A stretch of 14,977 nucleotides of DNA, taken from NCBI GenBank assembly GCA_050701635.1, contig JBOGDF010000110.1:1-14977 (forward strand), in the 5' to 3' direction. The translations under genes were made by a program, and so were the position numbers. The DNA comes from WHSM01 sp050701635 (GTDB lineage: Bacteria > Actinomycetota > Actinomycetes > Mycobacteriales > Micromonosporaceae). Below are positions 1 to 6,485 of this stretch, in pieces (position 1 is the first letter of the stretch; each line of letters begins with the position of its first letter). A model generated the notes under the pieces. The model made no database searches and was not told the DNA's origin. It worked only from the letters and a program-made list of their open reading frames with translations.

Positions 1-570
1 CTGGTGGCGTGCGACGCGCTGTGGGGCACCGGGCTCAGCCGCGACCTGCTCGCGTCGTTGGCCGTGGAGCTCGGCAGCGACGTGCCGTTCCTGGTGCTCG
101 GCGGTACGGCGCTCGGCACCGGGCGGGGCGAGATCGTCAACCCGGTGCTCGCCACCGGCGGCTGGCACTGGGTGATCGCGGTCGCCGACGGCGGCCTGTC
201 CACCCCCGCGGTGTACGCCGAGCTGGCCCGGCTACGCGACGCCGGCCGCGGGCACCCGTACTCCTCCGACACCGACAAGCTGCTCGCCGCGCTGCGCCAG
301 CACGACCCGCAGGTGCTGGCCGACGCGCTGGTCAACGACATGCAGCCGGCGGCGATCTCGCTGCGCCCGGCGCTGCGGCGTACGCTGCGCGCCGGCAAGG
401 AGGAGGGCGCGCTGGCCGGGATCGTCTCCGGCTCCGGGCCGAGCTGCGTGTTCCTCGCCGCCGACGCCGACCACGCCAACCAGCTCGCCGCCCGGATCGC
501 CGGGCACGACGTGTGCCGTACCGTACGCACAGCCCACGGCCCGGTCCCGGGAGCCCGCGTCATCTCATGA
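1..570 (+). CDS. ispE: 4-diphosphocytidyl-2-C-methyl-D-erythritol kinase, C-terminal part
   Basis: The frame is open from base 1 to a TGA at 568-570, giving 189 residues without a start, so the N-terminus lies outside the window. IspE is a cytosolic GHMP kinase that phosphorylates CDP-methylerythritol in the MEP isoprenoid pathway. Near the start of the visible part is GSDVPFLVLGGTALGTGRGE, which matches the IspE substrate-site block, with the Asp of GSDVPF as the family's catalytic Asp. Further on, GIVSGSGPSCVFLA matches the third GHMP motif. The remaining sequence fits the GHMP C-terminal domain. The ABC-F gene starts at or just after its stop, so the two are probably cotranscribed and coupled. 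Other GHMP kinases share the fold, but the DVPF and GRGE block is specific enough for IspE. Confidence 0.93.
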   Translation: MVACDALWGTGLSRDLLASLAVELGSDVPFLVLGGTALGTGRGEIVNPVLATGGWHWVIAVADGGLSTPAVYAELARLRDAGRGHPYSSDTDKLLAALRQHDPQVLADALVNDMQPAAISLRPALRRTLRAGKEEGALAGIVSGSGPSCVFLAADADHANQLAARIAGHDVCRTVRTAHGPVPGARVIS

Positions 571-578
571 GTCGCCCG

Positions 579-2372
579 ATGAGCAACATCGTCAACCTGG
601 ACAAGGTCACGAAGGGGTACGACCACGCCGTACTCCTCGACGAGGTGTCTCTCGGGCTGAGCGCCACCGACCGGGTCGGCGTGGTCGGCCTGAACGGGGC
701 CGGCAAAACCACGCTGCTGCGGCTGCTCAGCCGGGTCGAGGAGCCCGACGAAGGGCGCGTCACGCACCGCCGTGACCTGCGGATCCGCTACCTGCCTCAG
801 TCGATCATGCTGCCGCCGAACGCCACCGTCGGCGAGATCGTGACCGGCGACGCCTGGCTCTCCGACGACATCGGCGCCGAACACGAGTGGGCGTCCTCGT
901 CGCGGGTACGCGCCATCCTCGACGGGCTCGGGATGCCCGGTCTCGGGCTGGACTCGCCGGTCGGGCCGATGTCCGGCGGGGAACGCCGCCGGGTCGCGCT
1001 GGCCGCCCTGCTGGTACGCCCCGCCGAGCTGCTGGTGCTCGACGAGCCGACCAACCACCTCGACATCGCCGGGATCAACTGGCTTGCCCACTGGCTCACC
1101 GAACACGGCCAGGCGCTGGTGGTGGTGACCCACGACCGCTGGTTCCTCGACGCGGTGTGCACCACCACCTGGGAGGTCACCGGCGGCTCCGTGGAGTCCT
1201 ACGACGGCGGGTACGCCGCCTGGACGCTGGCCCGCGCCGAGCGGATCCGGCAGGCCGACGCCACCGAGCAACGACGCCGCAACCTGGTACGCAAGGAGCT
1301 GGCGTGGCTACGGCGGGGCGCGCCGGCGCGTACCTCCAAGCCGAAGTTCCGGATCGAACGCGCCAACGCGCTGATCGCCGACGTACCGCCGCCGCGGGAC
1401 GCGGTGTCGCTGCGGAAGCTGGCCACCGCCCGGCTCGGCAAGTCCGTGTACGACGCGGAAGGCGTGGTCGCCGACGTACCGGGCCGGCGGATCCTGGACC
1501 GGGTCACCTGGCGGATCGGGCCCGGCGACCGGATCGGGCTGCTCGGGCCCAACGGCGCCGGCAAGACCACCCTGCTGCGACTGCTCGCCGGCGTCACCGA
1601 GCCCGAGGAGGGCCGGGTCAAGACCGGCAAGACCGTACGCACCGCGTTCCTGTCCCAGGAGCTGGGCGAGCTGCCCGACGAGCTGCGGGTGCTGGAGGCG
1701 GTGGAGGAGGTCGGCCGGCGGTTCCAGCTCGGGGACCGGGAGGTGACCGCGGCGCAGCTGGCGGAGGTGTTCGGGTTCACCCAGGCCCGGCTGTGGACCC
1801 CGGTGGCCGACCTGTCCGGTGGCGAGCGGCGCCGGCTGCAGCTGCTGCGGCTGCTGGCCGCGGAGCCGAACGTACTGCTGCTGGACGAGCCGACCAACGA
1901 CCTGGACATCGACACCCTGGCCGCGCTGGAGGACCTGCTCGACGGCTGGCCCGGCACGCTGATCGTGGCCAGCCACGACCGCTACCTGGTGGAACGCGTC
2001 TGCGACACCGTGGTGGCGCTCCCCGGCGACGGCCGGCTGGTCGACCTGCCCGGCGGCGTCGAGCAGTACGTCGCCGGCCCCACCCGGCTCGGGTCGGCAG
2101 CCGAAGCCGGGGCGAAGCCCGTACCCCCGGAGAAGGCAGACGGGGCGACCGCCGGTGAGCTGCGGACGGCGAAGAAGGAGCTGGCACGCCTGGAGCGGCA
2201 GGTCGGCAAGCTGGAGCAGCGGGAGTCGCAGCTGCACGAGGAGCTCGCCGCGCACGCCGCCGACTACGAGAAGGTCACCGCCCTGGACACCGAGCTGGCG
2301 GAGGTACGCGCCGCGCGCCACGCCGCCGAGGAGCAGTGGCTGCAGCTGGCCGAGCGAGTCGGCGAAGGCTGA
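579..2372 (+). CDS. ABC-F family ATP-binding protein (duplicated ATPase)
   Basis: About 597 residues with two ABC nucleotide-binding domains and no membrane segments, as in ABC-F proteins, which act on the ribosome rather than as transporters. Domain 1 has Walker A GLNGAGKTT (residue ~38), signature SGGERRR (~131) and Walker B LVLDEPTNHLD (~151). Domain 2 has LLGPNGAGKTT (~320), SGGERRR (~412) and LLLDEPTNDLD (~433). A basic linker lies between the domains. The last ~70 residues are rich in Glu, Lys, Arg and Leu and look like the coiled-coil tail of Uup-like members. An ATG at 567 overlaps the ispE stop as ATGA, but MSNIVNLDKV at 579 matches the usual family N-terminus, so 579 is preferred. 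Neither ATG has a clear Shine-Dalgarno, which suggests translational coupling to ispE. Whether it is a housekeeping translation factor or an antibiotic-resistance type cannot be told from the sequence. Confidence 0.93.
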   Translation: MSNIVNLDKVTKGYDHAVLLDEVSLGLSATDRVGVVGLNGAGKTTLLRLLSRVEEPDEGRVTHRRDLRIRYLPQSIMLPPNATVGEIVTGDAWLSDDIGAEHEWASSSRVRAILDGLGMPGLGLDSPVGPMSGGERRRVALAALLVRPAELLVLDEPTNHLDIAGINWLAHWLTEHGQALVVVTHDRWFLDAVCTTTWEVTGGSVESYDGGYAAWTLARAERIRQADATEQRRRNLVRKELAWLRRGAPARTSKPKFRIERANALIADVPPPRDAVSLRKLATARLGKSVYDAEGVVADVPGRRILDRVTWRIGPGDRIGLLGPNGAGKTTLLRLLAGVTEPEEGRVKTGKTVRTAFLSQELGELPDELRVLEAVEEVGRRFQLGDREVTAAQLAEVFGFTQARLWTPVADLSGGERRRLQLLRLLAAEPNVLLLDEPTNDLDIDTLAALEDLLDGWPGTLIVASHDRYLVERVCDTVVALPGDGRLVDLPGGVEQYVAGPTRLGSAAEAGAKPVPPEKADGATAGELRTAKKELARLERQVGKLEQRESQLHEELAAHAADYEKVTALDTELAEVRAARHAAEEQWLQLAERVGEG

Positions 2373-2457
2373 CCCCCGGCCCCAGCGGGCGCGGTCGCCG
2401 CCGGATGGACCAGAATGTCGTACCAGGTCCCCGTCGGCCGAGATCGAAAGAGGCGTC

Positions 2458-2916
2458 ATGCACCTTCCCGTGAACCACCCGCTGCGGCCGCTCTACCGGA
2501 CCATGGCGGGGCTGATCGGCCTGTACGTGCTGGTCTTCGGTGTGGTCGGCTTCCTGCGTACCCAGGGCATGGAGTTCTTCGCCAACAAGGGGCAGTGGGT
2601 GCTCGGCCTGACCACCAACCCGGCGTTCGCGATCCTGTCGGTGATCACCGGGCTGTTGCTGCTCGCCGGCGTGCTGCTCGGCCGCAACGTCGACCACTTC
2701 CTCAACATCGTGGCCGGCGGCATCTTCCTCACCGCGGGCATGGCGATGATGGCGCTGCTGCGTACCGACCTGAACTTCCTCGGCTTCACGATGACCAACT
2801 GCGTCGTCTCGTTCATCTTCGGCACCGCGGTGCTCGCCGCCGGCCTGTACGGCAAGGTCGGCTCCCCCGAGCTCGCAGCGGCTGAAGACGAATTCCGCCA
2901 CGGCGCCCACCGCTAG
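2458..2916 (+). CDS. DUF4383-type four-helix membrane protein
   Basis: 152 residues. Four hydrophobic segments are visible at about residues 16-33, 57-75, 81-101 and 112-131, with a short charged C-terminal tail. The HPLRPLYR start, the G-F-xx-T-x-G turn after helix 1 and a LLG-N-VDHFLN-like block between helices 2 and 3 match the DUF4383 family of actinobacterial and cyanobacterial membrane proteins, whose function is not known. The ATG at 2458 is preceded by GAAAGAGG, a good Shine-Dalgarno. The 85-bp gap after the ABC-F gene leaves room for its own promoter, although none is obvious. Its TAG stop lies inside the palindrome CTAG, which also encodes the stop of the convergent gene. Confidence 0.82.
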   Translation: MHLPVNHPLRPLYRTMAGLIGLYVLVFGVVGFLRTQGMEFFANKGQWVLGLTTNPAFAILSVITGLLLLAGVLLGRNVDHFLNIVAGGIFLTAGMAMMALLRTDLNFLGFTMTNCVVSFIFGTAVLAAGLYGKVGSPELAAAEDEFRHGAHR

Positions 2917-3161
2917 CCGTCGGCGTCGATGCGGCCGTCGCGGGCGGGGTGCTCGACCACGGCTACCACCCGGCCCGCCATGAAGCGGGCGGAGCGTACC
3001 GGGGTGCCGGTGCGGGTGACCTCGAGAACTTCCACCACACCTCGCCCGGTGGTGGTCTCCACCCGCCGGCCGGCGCGGGTCGCCACGACATCGTAGGTAC
3101 GGATCCCGCCGCCGATGTCGATCACGATCTCCACCCGGTCACCCTTCACGTGCCAGGACAT
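2913..3161 (-). CDS. small hypothetical protein, 82 aa
   Basis: I do not recognise a named family. The product is mostly alternating hydrophobic and charged residues and looks all-beta: a stretch around VEIVIDIGGGIRTYDVV is followed by a basic turn, then VVEVLEVTRTGTPV and RFMAGRVVAVVEHP. No signal peptide or membrane helix is visible. Codon use is typical of the backbone, which argues that it is a real gene. The start is ATG at 3161 with only a weak upstream purine run. It lies downstream of the TetR gene on the same strand, but two hairpins separate them, so it may have its own promoter. The stop overlaps the DUF4383 stop within CTAG. Confidence that it is coding is moderate and function is unknown. 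Confidence 0.6.
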   Translation of the reverse strand: MSWHVKGDRVEIVIDIGGGIRTYDVVATRAGRRVETTTGRGVVEVLEVTRTGTPVRSARFMAGRVVAVVEHPARDGRIDADG

Positions 3162-3178
3162 ACCCGGATACCGGGCGT

Positions 3179-3198
3179 GTGATGCCTCGCCGCATCAC
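3179..3198 (-). terminator. hairpin after the TetR gene, possible terminator
   Basis: Perfect 7-bp inverted repeat with arms GTGATGC and GCATCAC and a 6-nt loop, starting 14 bases after the TetR stop in the direction of transcription. A second small hairpin (arms CCCGG and CCGGG, 3163-3175) follows. There is no U-run, as is common for actinobacterial terminator-like hairpins, so this is a structural inference. It would end the desaturase-TetR transcript. Confidence 0.4.
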
Positions 3199-3211
3199 CG
3201 GCAGGACCCGT

Positions 3212-3865
3212 TTACCGGCGGTGGGTACGCAGGCTCGGCTTCGCTTCCAGGTGGGACAGGCCGTTCCACGCCAGGTTGACCAGGTGCGCGGCGACGGCCT
3301 CCTTGTTGGGCTTGCGCGCGTCAAGCCACCAGCGACCGGTGAGCGCGACCATCCCGACCAGCGCCTGGGCGTACAGCTCGGAGAGCTTGCGGTCGTAGCC
3401 GCGCTGCTTGAACTGCAGCCCCAGGATGTGTTCGACCTGGTGGGCGACGTCGTTGAGGACGCTGGAGAAGTTGTTCTCCGCGGAGATGATCGGCGAGTCG
3501 CGTACCAGCACCCGGAAGCCGTCGGTCTCGCTCTCGATGTAGCCGAGCAGCGCGATCGCGGCTTGTTCCAGCAGCTCACGCGGGTGTCCGGCGGTGAGCG
3601 CGGTGGTGATCCGCTCCAGCAGCGCCCTGACCTCGCGGTCGACCACGACGGCGTACAGGCCTTCCTTGCCGCCGAAGTGCTCGTACACGACGGGCTTGGA
3701 AACCTTGGCGCGGGCGGCGATCTCCTCGACGCTGGTCGCGTCGTAACCGCGCTCGGCGAACAGCTGTCGCCCGATGGCGATCAGCTGCTCGCGGCGCTGC
3801 GCGGAGGACATGCGCACCCGCCCGCCGCCGTTGCGGGGCGGCGGGCTCCCCGTCGGTTTGGTCAC
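3212..3865 (-). CDS. TetR/AcrR family transcriptional regulator, probable repressor of the adjacent desaturase
   Basis: 217 residues. The N-terminal helix-turn-helix is clear: RREQLIAIGRQLFAERGYDATSVEEIA is followed by the recognition region VSKPVVYEHFGGKEGLY at about residues 55-71, as in TetR proteins. The remaining ~145 residues are helical, as expected for the ligand-binding and dimerisation domain. The start is GTG at 3865, only 4 bp after the desaturase stop, so the two form one operon with the regulator second. TetR proteins next to acyl desaturases are known in other bacteria to sense acyl-CoA and repress the desaturase. That role here is inference, supported by the 29-bp inverted repeat upstream of the operon at 4910-4938, which would make the system autoregulated. 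The basic N-terminal extension (residues 1-20) may not all be translated; an in-frame ATG is present at residue 19. Confidence 0.92.
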   Translation of the reverse strand: MTKPTGSPPPRNGGGRVRMSSAQRREQLIAIGRQLFAERGYDATSVEEIAARAKVSKPVVYEHFGGKEGLYAVVVDREVRALLERITTALTAGHPRELLEQAAIALLGYIESETDGFRVLVRDSPIISAENNFSSVLNDVAHQVEHILGLQFKQRGYDRKLSELYAQALVGMVALTGRWWLDARKPNKEAVAAHLVNLAWNGLSHLEAKPSLRTHRR

Positions 3866-3869
3866 GCCC

Positions 3870-4871
3870 TCATCGTGCCAGCTTGATAGGTTGCCGCTCG
3901 GTCCCGTCCTCGGACGGCGTCAGCTTGGCGGTGAGCCGGTCGGCCTTCGGCCAGCGCACGTCGTACACCCATCCGGCCTTTTCGAACAACCAGATCAGCC
4001 GGGCGGAAGAGTCGATCTGACCGCGCAGCGCACCGTGGCGGGCGCAGGTCGGGTCGGCGTGGTGCAGGTTGTGCCAGCTCTCCCCGAACGACAGGACCGC
4101 CAGCGGCCAGAAGTTGGCGGCCTTGTCACGGGACTCGAACGGCCGCTCGCCGAACATGTGGCAGACCGAGTTGATCGACCAGGTGACGTGGTGCAGGAAC
4201 GAGACCCGCACCATGGCGCCCCAGAAGAACGCGGTGAGCGCGCCCCACCAGGACCAGGTGAGCAGCCCGCCCACCAGCGCCGGCGCCACCAGCGTGACCG
4301 CGACCAGCGGGAAGAACATCTTGTCCACCCGGCGCAGATCCCGGTCGGCCAGCAGGTCCGGGGCGAACCGCTCCCGGTTGCTCGGCTCCCGCTCGAACAG
4401 CCAGCCGACGTGGGCGTAGTAGAAGCCCTTGGCCAGCGCGCCGATGCTGGTGCCGTACCGCCACGGGGAGTGCGGGTCGCCCTCCTTGTCGCTGAACGCG
4501 TGGTGCCGCCGGTGGTCGGCCACCCACTGGATCGGCGGGCCCTGGATCGCCAGCGACCCGGCGACCGCCAGCATCACCCGCATCCAGCGCTTTGCCTTGA
4601 ACGAGCCGTGGGTCAGGTAACGGTGAAAGCCGATCGTGATGCCCAGTCCGGAGACGTTGTACATCACCACCGCGATCGCCACGTCGATCCAGGAGAGACC
4701 CCAACCCCATGCCACTGGTACGGCGGCAAGCAGCGCCAGGAACGGCACCACCACGAAGATCCACAGAGCTACCTGGGAGCCGGTGGAGATCGGTCCCTCG
4801 GTGAGCGGCTTGGGCGAACGGCCCGTGGTCTCTACAGCGGCGGCTGCTGTGGTGGATGTCGTCATTGGCAT
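3870..4871 (-). CDS. acyl-CoA / fatty acid desaturase, membrane di-iron type
   Basis: 333 residues. All three histidine boxes of the integral membrane desaturases are present: HRYLTH at residues 83-88, HRRHH at 120-124 and HNLHH at 267-271. These ligate the di-iron centre that inserts a double bond into a long-chain acyl group, probably the delta-9 stearoyl-CoA type. Hydrophobic segments at about 33-55, 62-82, 98-112 and 188-222 give the usual four-helix arrangement with the boxes on the cytoplasmic side. No fused cytochrome b5 is seen, so electrons must come from a separate reductase. Two ATGs are possible, at 4871 and 4865; GAAGGG is spaced better for 4865, so the first two residues may not be translated. 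It is the first gene of an operon with the TetR gene and lies behind a strong palindrome. Confidence 0.94.
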   Translation of the reverse strand: MPMTTSTTAAAAVETTGRSPKPLTEGPISTGSQVALWIFVVVPFLALLAAVPVAWGWGLSWIDVAIAVVMYNVSGLGITIGFHRYLTHGSFKAKRWMRVMLAVAGSLAIQGPPIQWVADHRRHHAFSDKEGDPHSPWRYGTSIGALAKGFYYAHVGWLFEREPSNRERFAPDLLADRDLRRVDKMFFPLVAVTLVAPALVGGLLTWSWWGALTAFFWGAMVRVSFLHHVTWSINSVCHMFGERPFESRDKAANFWPLAVLSFGESWHNLHHADPTCARHGALRGQIDSSARLIWLFEKAGWVYDVRWPKADRLTAKLTPSEDGTERQPIKLAR

Positions 4872-4909
4872 TGGCCCTTCGTGGCTTGCGCGATGCGTCT
4901 TATGGCTAC

Positions 4910-4938
4910 CTACGTCACCGTAACCTACGGTGGCGTAG
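4910..4938 (-). promoter_or_regulatory. 29-bp inverted repeat, probable TetR operator upstream of the desaturase
   Basis: Two 13-base arms, CTACGTCACCGTA and TACGGTGGCGTAG, are separated by ACC and differ from perfect symmetry at one base pair. The inner 7 bp (CACCGTA / TACGGTG) are perfect. The site lies 39 bp ahead of the desaturase ATG. A weak -10-like CATAAG is on the minus strand at 4904-4899, which would put the repeat over the -35 region. Size and position suit a TetR dimer or pair of dimers. That the adjacent TetR binds it is inference. Confidence 0.7.
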
Positions 4939-4972
4939 TTGGCATCAGCTACGGCTCCACGTGTTACCCCTC

Positions 4973-4989
4973 ACGACCGGTTTGGTCGT
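4973..4989 (-). terminator. hairpin after the immunity gene, possible terminator
   Basis: Perfect 6-bp arms ACGACC and GGTCGT with a 5-nt loop lie 13 bases beyond the stop of the immunity gene. No U-run follows. It sits between the toxin-immunity genes and the desaturase promoter, all on the same strand, where a terminator would insulate the two units. Confidence 0.4.
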
Positions 4990-5002
4990 ACCCGGCGGCT
5001 GC

Positions 5003-5260
5003 TCAAGGCTGGACGTTCAGTTGATCGAGGGCGTCGGTGTCGAGATTCATCGCGGCCATCAGCGCGGCCAGCTCGGTCCGCTCGACCTCGGTGACGCTGT
5101 CCCGACGCGTGGCGAGGGCGGCGACAATTTCGCTGATGGCCTCGCCTTCCTCGCCGGCATCGGCCATATCTCGTACTCCCTGAACCGTCTCGGGTGGCAG
5201 TCGCCACGCGAGCTGATCGATCACAGCGGTGGTACGCCGGATCAGTTCACGTCGGTCCAT
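5003..5260 (-). CDS. small acidic protein, probable immunity protein for the EndoU toxin (MafI-like)
   Basis: 85 residues, acidic, predicted all-helical and cytosolic. The pattern LAWRLPPETVQGVRDMADAG, then EGEAISEIVAAL, then a Val-Thr-x-x-E-x-x-x-L block and a final MNLDTD-ALDQL resembles MafI-type immunity proteins as I know them; this is recognition by eye. It starts 2 bases after the stop of the EndoU frame. Its Shine-Dalgarno (GAAAGGA) lies inside the last EndoU codons, so translation is probably coupled, as is common for toxin-immunity pairs. The family link fits the partner, since some neisserial MafB toxins carry EndoU domains and are neutralised by MafI proteins. The role is inferred from position, size and pattern. 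The gene appears intact although the toxin frame ahead of it is interrupted. Confidence 0.72.
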   Translation of the reverse strand: MDRRELIRRTTAVIDQLAWRLPPETVQGVRDMADAGEEGEAISEIVAALATRRDSVTEVERTELAALMAAMNLDTDALDQLNVQP

Positions 5261-5262
5261 CG

Positions 5263-5676
5263 CTAGGTTCCTTTCGGATTACTGACGACTCCACGGCCCC
5301 CGGGCCTGGGCCAGGCCGACCAGATCTGCCCATCAGGCTTGAGCACCACGACAACCGTCACTCCGTCCCGTACGCCGCTCACCCGCCAGCGGCCGTTGAA
5401 CTGCATCGCCTCAACGAGGTCTGGATTGCGGGCCACCGAGTGGATGAACACGGTCGTCGCTTCGTCGGTCCAGCGGGCGGGGAACTCTGTCTTCCCCGCG
5501 ACGCCAGTGCCGTGTCGGTGTCCGCCGCCCGACGTGTCACCGTCGAAGACATGCCGGCGCCGCTCGTCGGTCAGACGAATCGACGGGAGACTCGGTCGCT
5601 GTGGATGGACGGCTGCAGGTGACGCCGCCCAGCCTGACGCTGCGGGTATCGCTGTGGTTGCCCCTGGCCCACTGCT
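5263..5676 (-). pseudogene. bacterial EndoU ribonuclease toxin domain, cut off from its N-terminus by an in-frame TGA
   Basis: This minus-strand frame is open for 137 residues between the TGA at 5677-5679 and the TAG at 5263-5265. After a Pro/Ala/Ser-rich linker it reads HVFDGDTSGGGHRHGTG (His codons at 5551-5553 and 5518-5520), then TEFPARWTD, then VARNP, GRWRVSGVRDGVTVVVV, and ends with IWSAWPRPGGRGVVSNP. This is the order of landmarks in the bacterial EndoU domain (PF14436), a metal-independent RNA endonuclease used as a toxic tip of polymorphic toxins. The two His residues match its HVxxGD and GGGH catalytic elements. No ATG, GTG or TTG occurs in frame before 5451, which is past the catalytic core, so the domain cannot start on its own in the normal way. 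The frame continues exactly from the upstream 87-residue gene. A single nonsense mutation, readthrough or a base error are all possible. The domain itself shows no damage. Confidence 0.82.
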
Positions 5677-5940
5677 TCAAGTGGTGCCGTCCTTGAGAGC
5701 GGCAGCCAGCGCCGTCGCCTGGTCGGCGATCTCCTTGCTGCGCGCCAGGCCATTCATCAGCTGATCAGCAAGATCGCGAAGTGTCTCGGCGCCGCTGGTG
5801 AGGTACTGGACGCCGACGGCTGTCGCGATTTCGGCGGCCTCCTGAGCTTCCGACTCGGCAGCGGTCGCCTCAGCGATGCACGCGTCCGTCGACGTCGCGA
5901 TCGTGGTGAACCTTGCGATCAGGTCGTCCAGGCCCGCCAC
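5677..5940 (-). CDS. helical N-terminal module of the toxin, 87 aa
   Basis: The start is GTG at 5940, with an excellent Shine-Dalgarno GGGAGGA 5 bases upstream; it stops at TGA 5677-5679. The product is Ala-, Glu- and Thr-rich and almost certainly a helical hairpin (VAGLDDLIARFTTIATSTD, then a run of Ala-Glu repeats, then LRDLADQLMNGLARSKEIAD). It resembles the short coiled-coil proteins seen in Micromonosporaceae, some of which I believe are annotated DUF6244, and is WXG100-like in size but has no WXG motif. Frame and spacing show that it is the N-terminal part of the EndoU protein when the TGA is ignored, so it probably supplies the export or presentation module. It could also be a complete protein in its own right. 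An upstream extension of the frame to 6120 is out of character in composition and is rejected as coding. Confidence 0.68.
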   Translation of the reverse strand: MAGLDDLIARFTTIATSTDACIAEATAAESEAQEAAEIATAVGVQYLTSGAETLRDLADQLMNGLARSKEIADQATALAAALKDGTT

Positions 5941-6069
5941 GCTGATCCTCCCGATGATGTCAATGCGTGGCCGCACAGTACATGGCGAACGTACCGCCGC
6001 GCGTGGCATGGGAGGGTCGCGCCGCACCCGCACCGTCCGACGACTTGGCGCCACCATGACACCCGATGG

Positions 6070-6090
6070 TCCGTTCGGACACGGAACGGA
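6070..6090. repeat. perfect 7-bp inverted repeat upstream of the toxin genes
   Basis: Arms TCCGTTC and GAACGGA with a 7-nt spacer lie between the stop of the 61-aa gene (38 bases away) and the toxin start (130 bases away). It could be an operator for the toxin promoter or a terminator of the 61-aa gene. The 187-bp gap shows nothing else firm. Confidence 0.4.
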
Positions 6091-6127
6091 TTGGCTGCGT
6101 AGAGGTGCCCGATTCTCCACAAATCCC

Positions 6128-6313
6128 TCATACCGGTCGCCATCCCGGGTTGCGGCCCGAGAGGTAGTCGTCGGCCCAGCGTGCGTACTTGCAGCGCCAC
6201 GGTTCGCCGCACGCTCGACAGATCCGATGCAACCGATACCAGGGTTCGCGCGAAGGCTGGTGTACCGCAGCTAGGAGTCGCGCCTGAGCTTTCAGTGCGC
6301 TGTTCGTACTCAC
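6128..6313 (-). CDS. 61-aa Cys-containing protein, divergent from the HTH regulator
   Basis: The start is GTG at 6313 with GAGGGGAG 9 bases upstream, and the stop is TGA at 6128. The product reads VSTNSALKAQARLLAAVHQP, a basic middle with HRICRACGEPWRCKYARWAD, and a short C-terminus. The C-x-x-C-(5)-C cluster with flanking His could bind a metal, but the site is incomplete for a classical zinc ribbon. Small proteins of this style, with a helical start and a C-x-x-C-G-x-P-W-x-C core, are often seen beside HTH regulators in actinomycetes; that is recall, not a database result. The same frame continues open upstream to 6847, antisense to the HTH gene, which is a high-G+C artefact. Function is unknown; it may act with the divergent HTH-SLOG pair. 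Confidence 0.65.
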   Translation of the reverse strand: MSTNSALKAQARLLAAVHQPSREPWYRLHRICRACGEPWRCKYARWADDYLSGRNPGWRPV

Positions 6314-6413
6314 GGACTTGCGCTCCCCTCGGTGTGCCGGCCACGAGTAAGTCGGTGACTTGGAGTCGAGCTTCCGGCACCCCTGGTGACTGTAGGAATG
6401 CCGTAGCGTGGCC

Positions 6414-6456
6414 GTACCGGTGCAATCCCGGTGCCAATTACGTGGTCGCCAACCAC
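6414..6456 (+). promoter_or_regulatory. two hairpins in the leader of the HTH regulator gene
   Basis: Hairpin 1 (6414-6434) has the core arms ACCGG and CCGGT around a 7-nt loop TGCAATC, extended by a wobble and a G-C pair. Hairpin 2 (6442-6456) has arms GTGGT and ACCAC with a 5-nt loop. Both lie before the Shine-Dalgarno at 6472-6477. Another short repeat, AAGTC-GGT-GACTT, is at 6349-6361 in the same 172-bp divergent promoter region. A regulatory role is inference; no known riboswitch is recognised. Confidence 0.35.
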
Positions 6457-6485
6457 CGGGTGCCCACGATCGAGGAGCTGTTGCC

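Noticed and set aside
5941..6120. Upstream extension of the toxin N-module to an ATG at 6120
   Set aside because: Composition changes to Pro/Arg-rich and unstructured, there is no Shine-Dalgarno for that ATG, and GGGAGGA is placed ideally for the GTG at 5940.
6414..6434. T-arm-like hairpin considered as a tRNA fragment or attachment site
   Set aside because: The loop TGCAATC departs from the T-loop consensus, no acceptor or anticodon arm fits around it, and it does not match the tRNA-Gln sequence.
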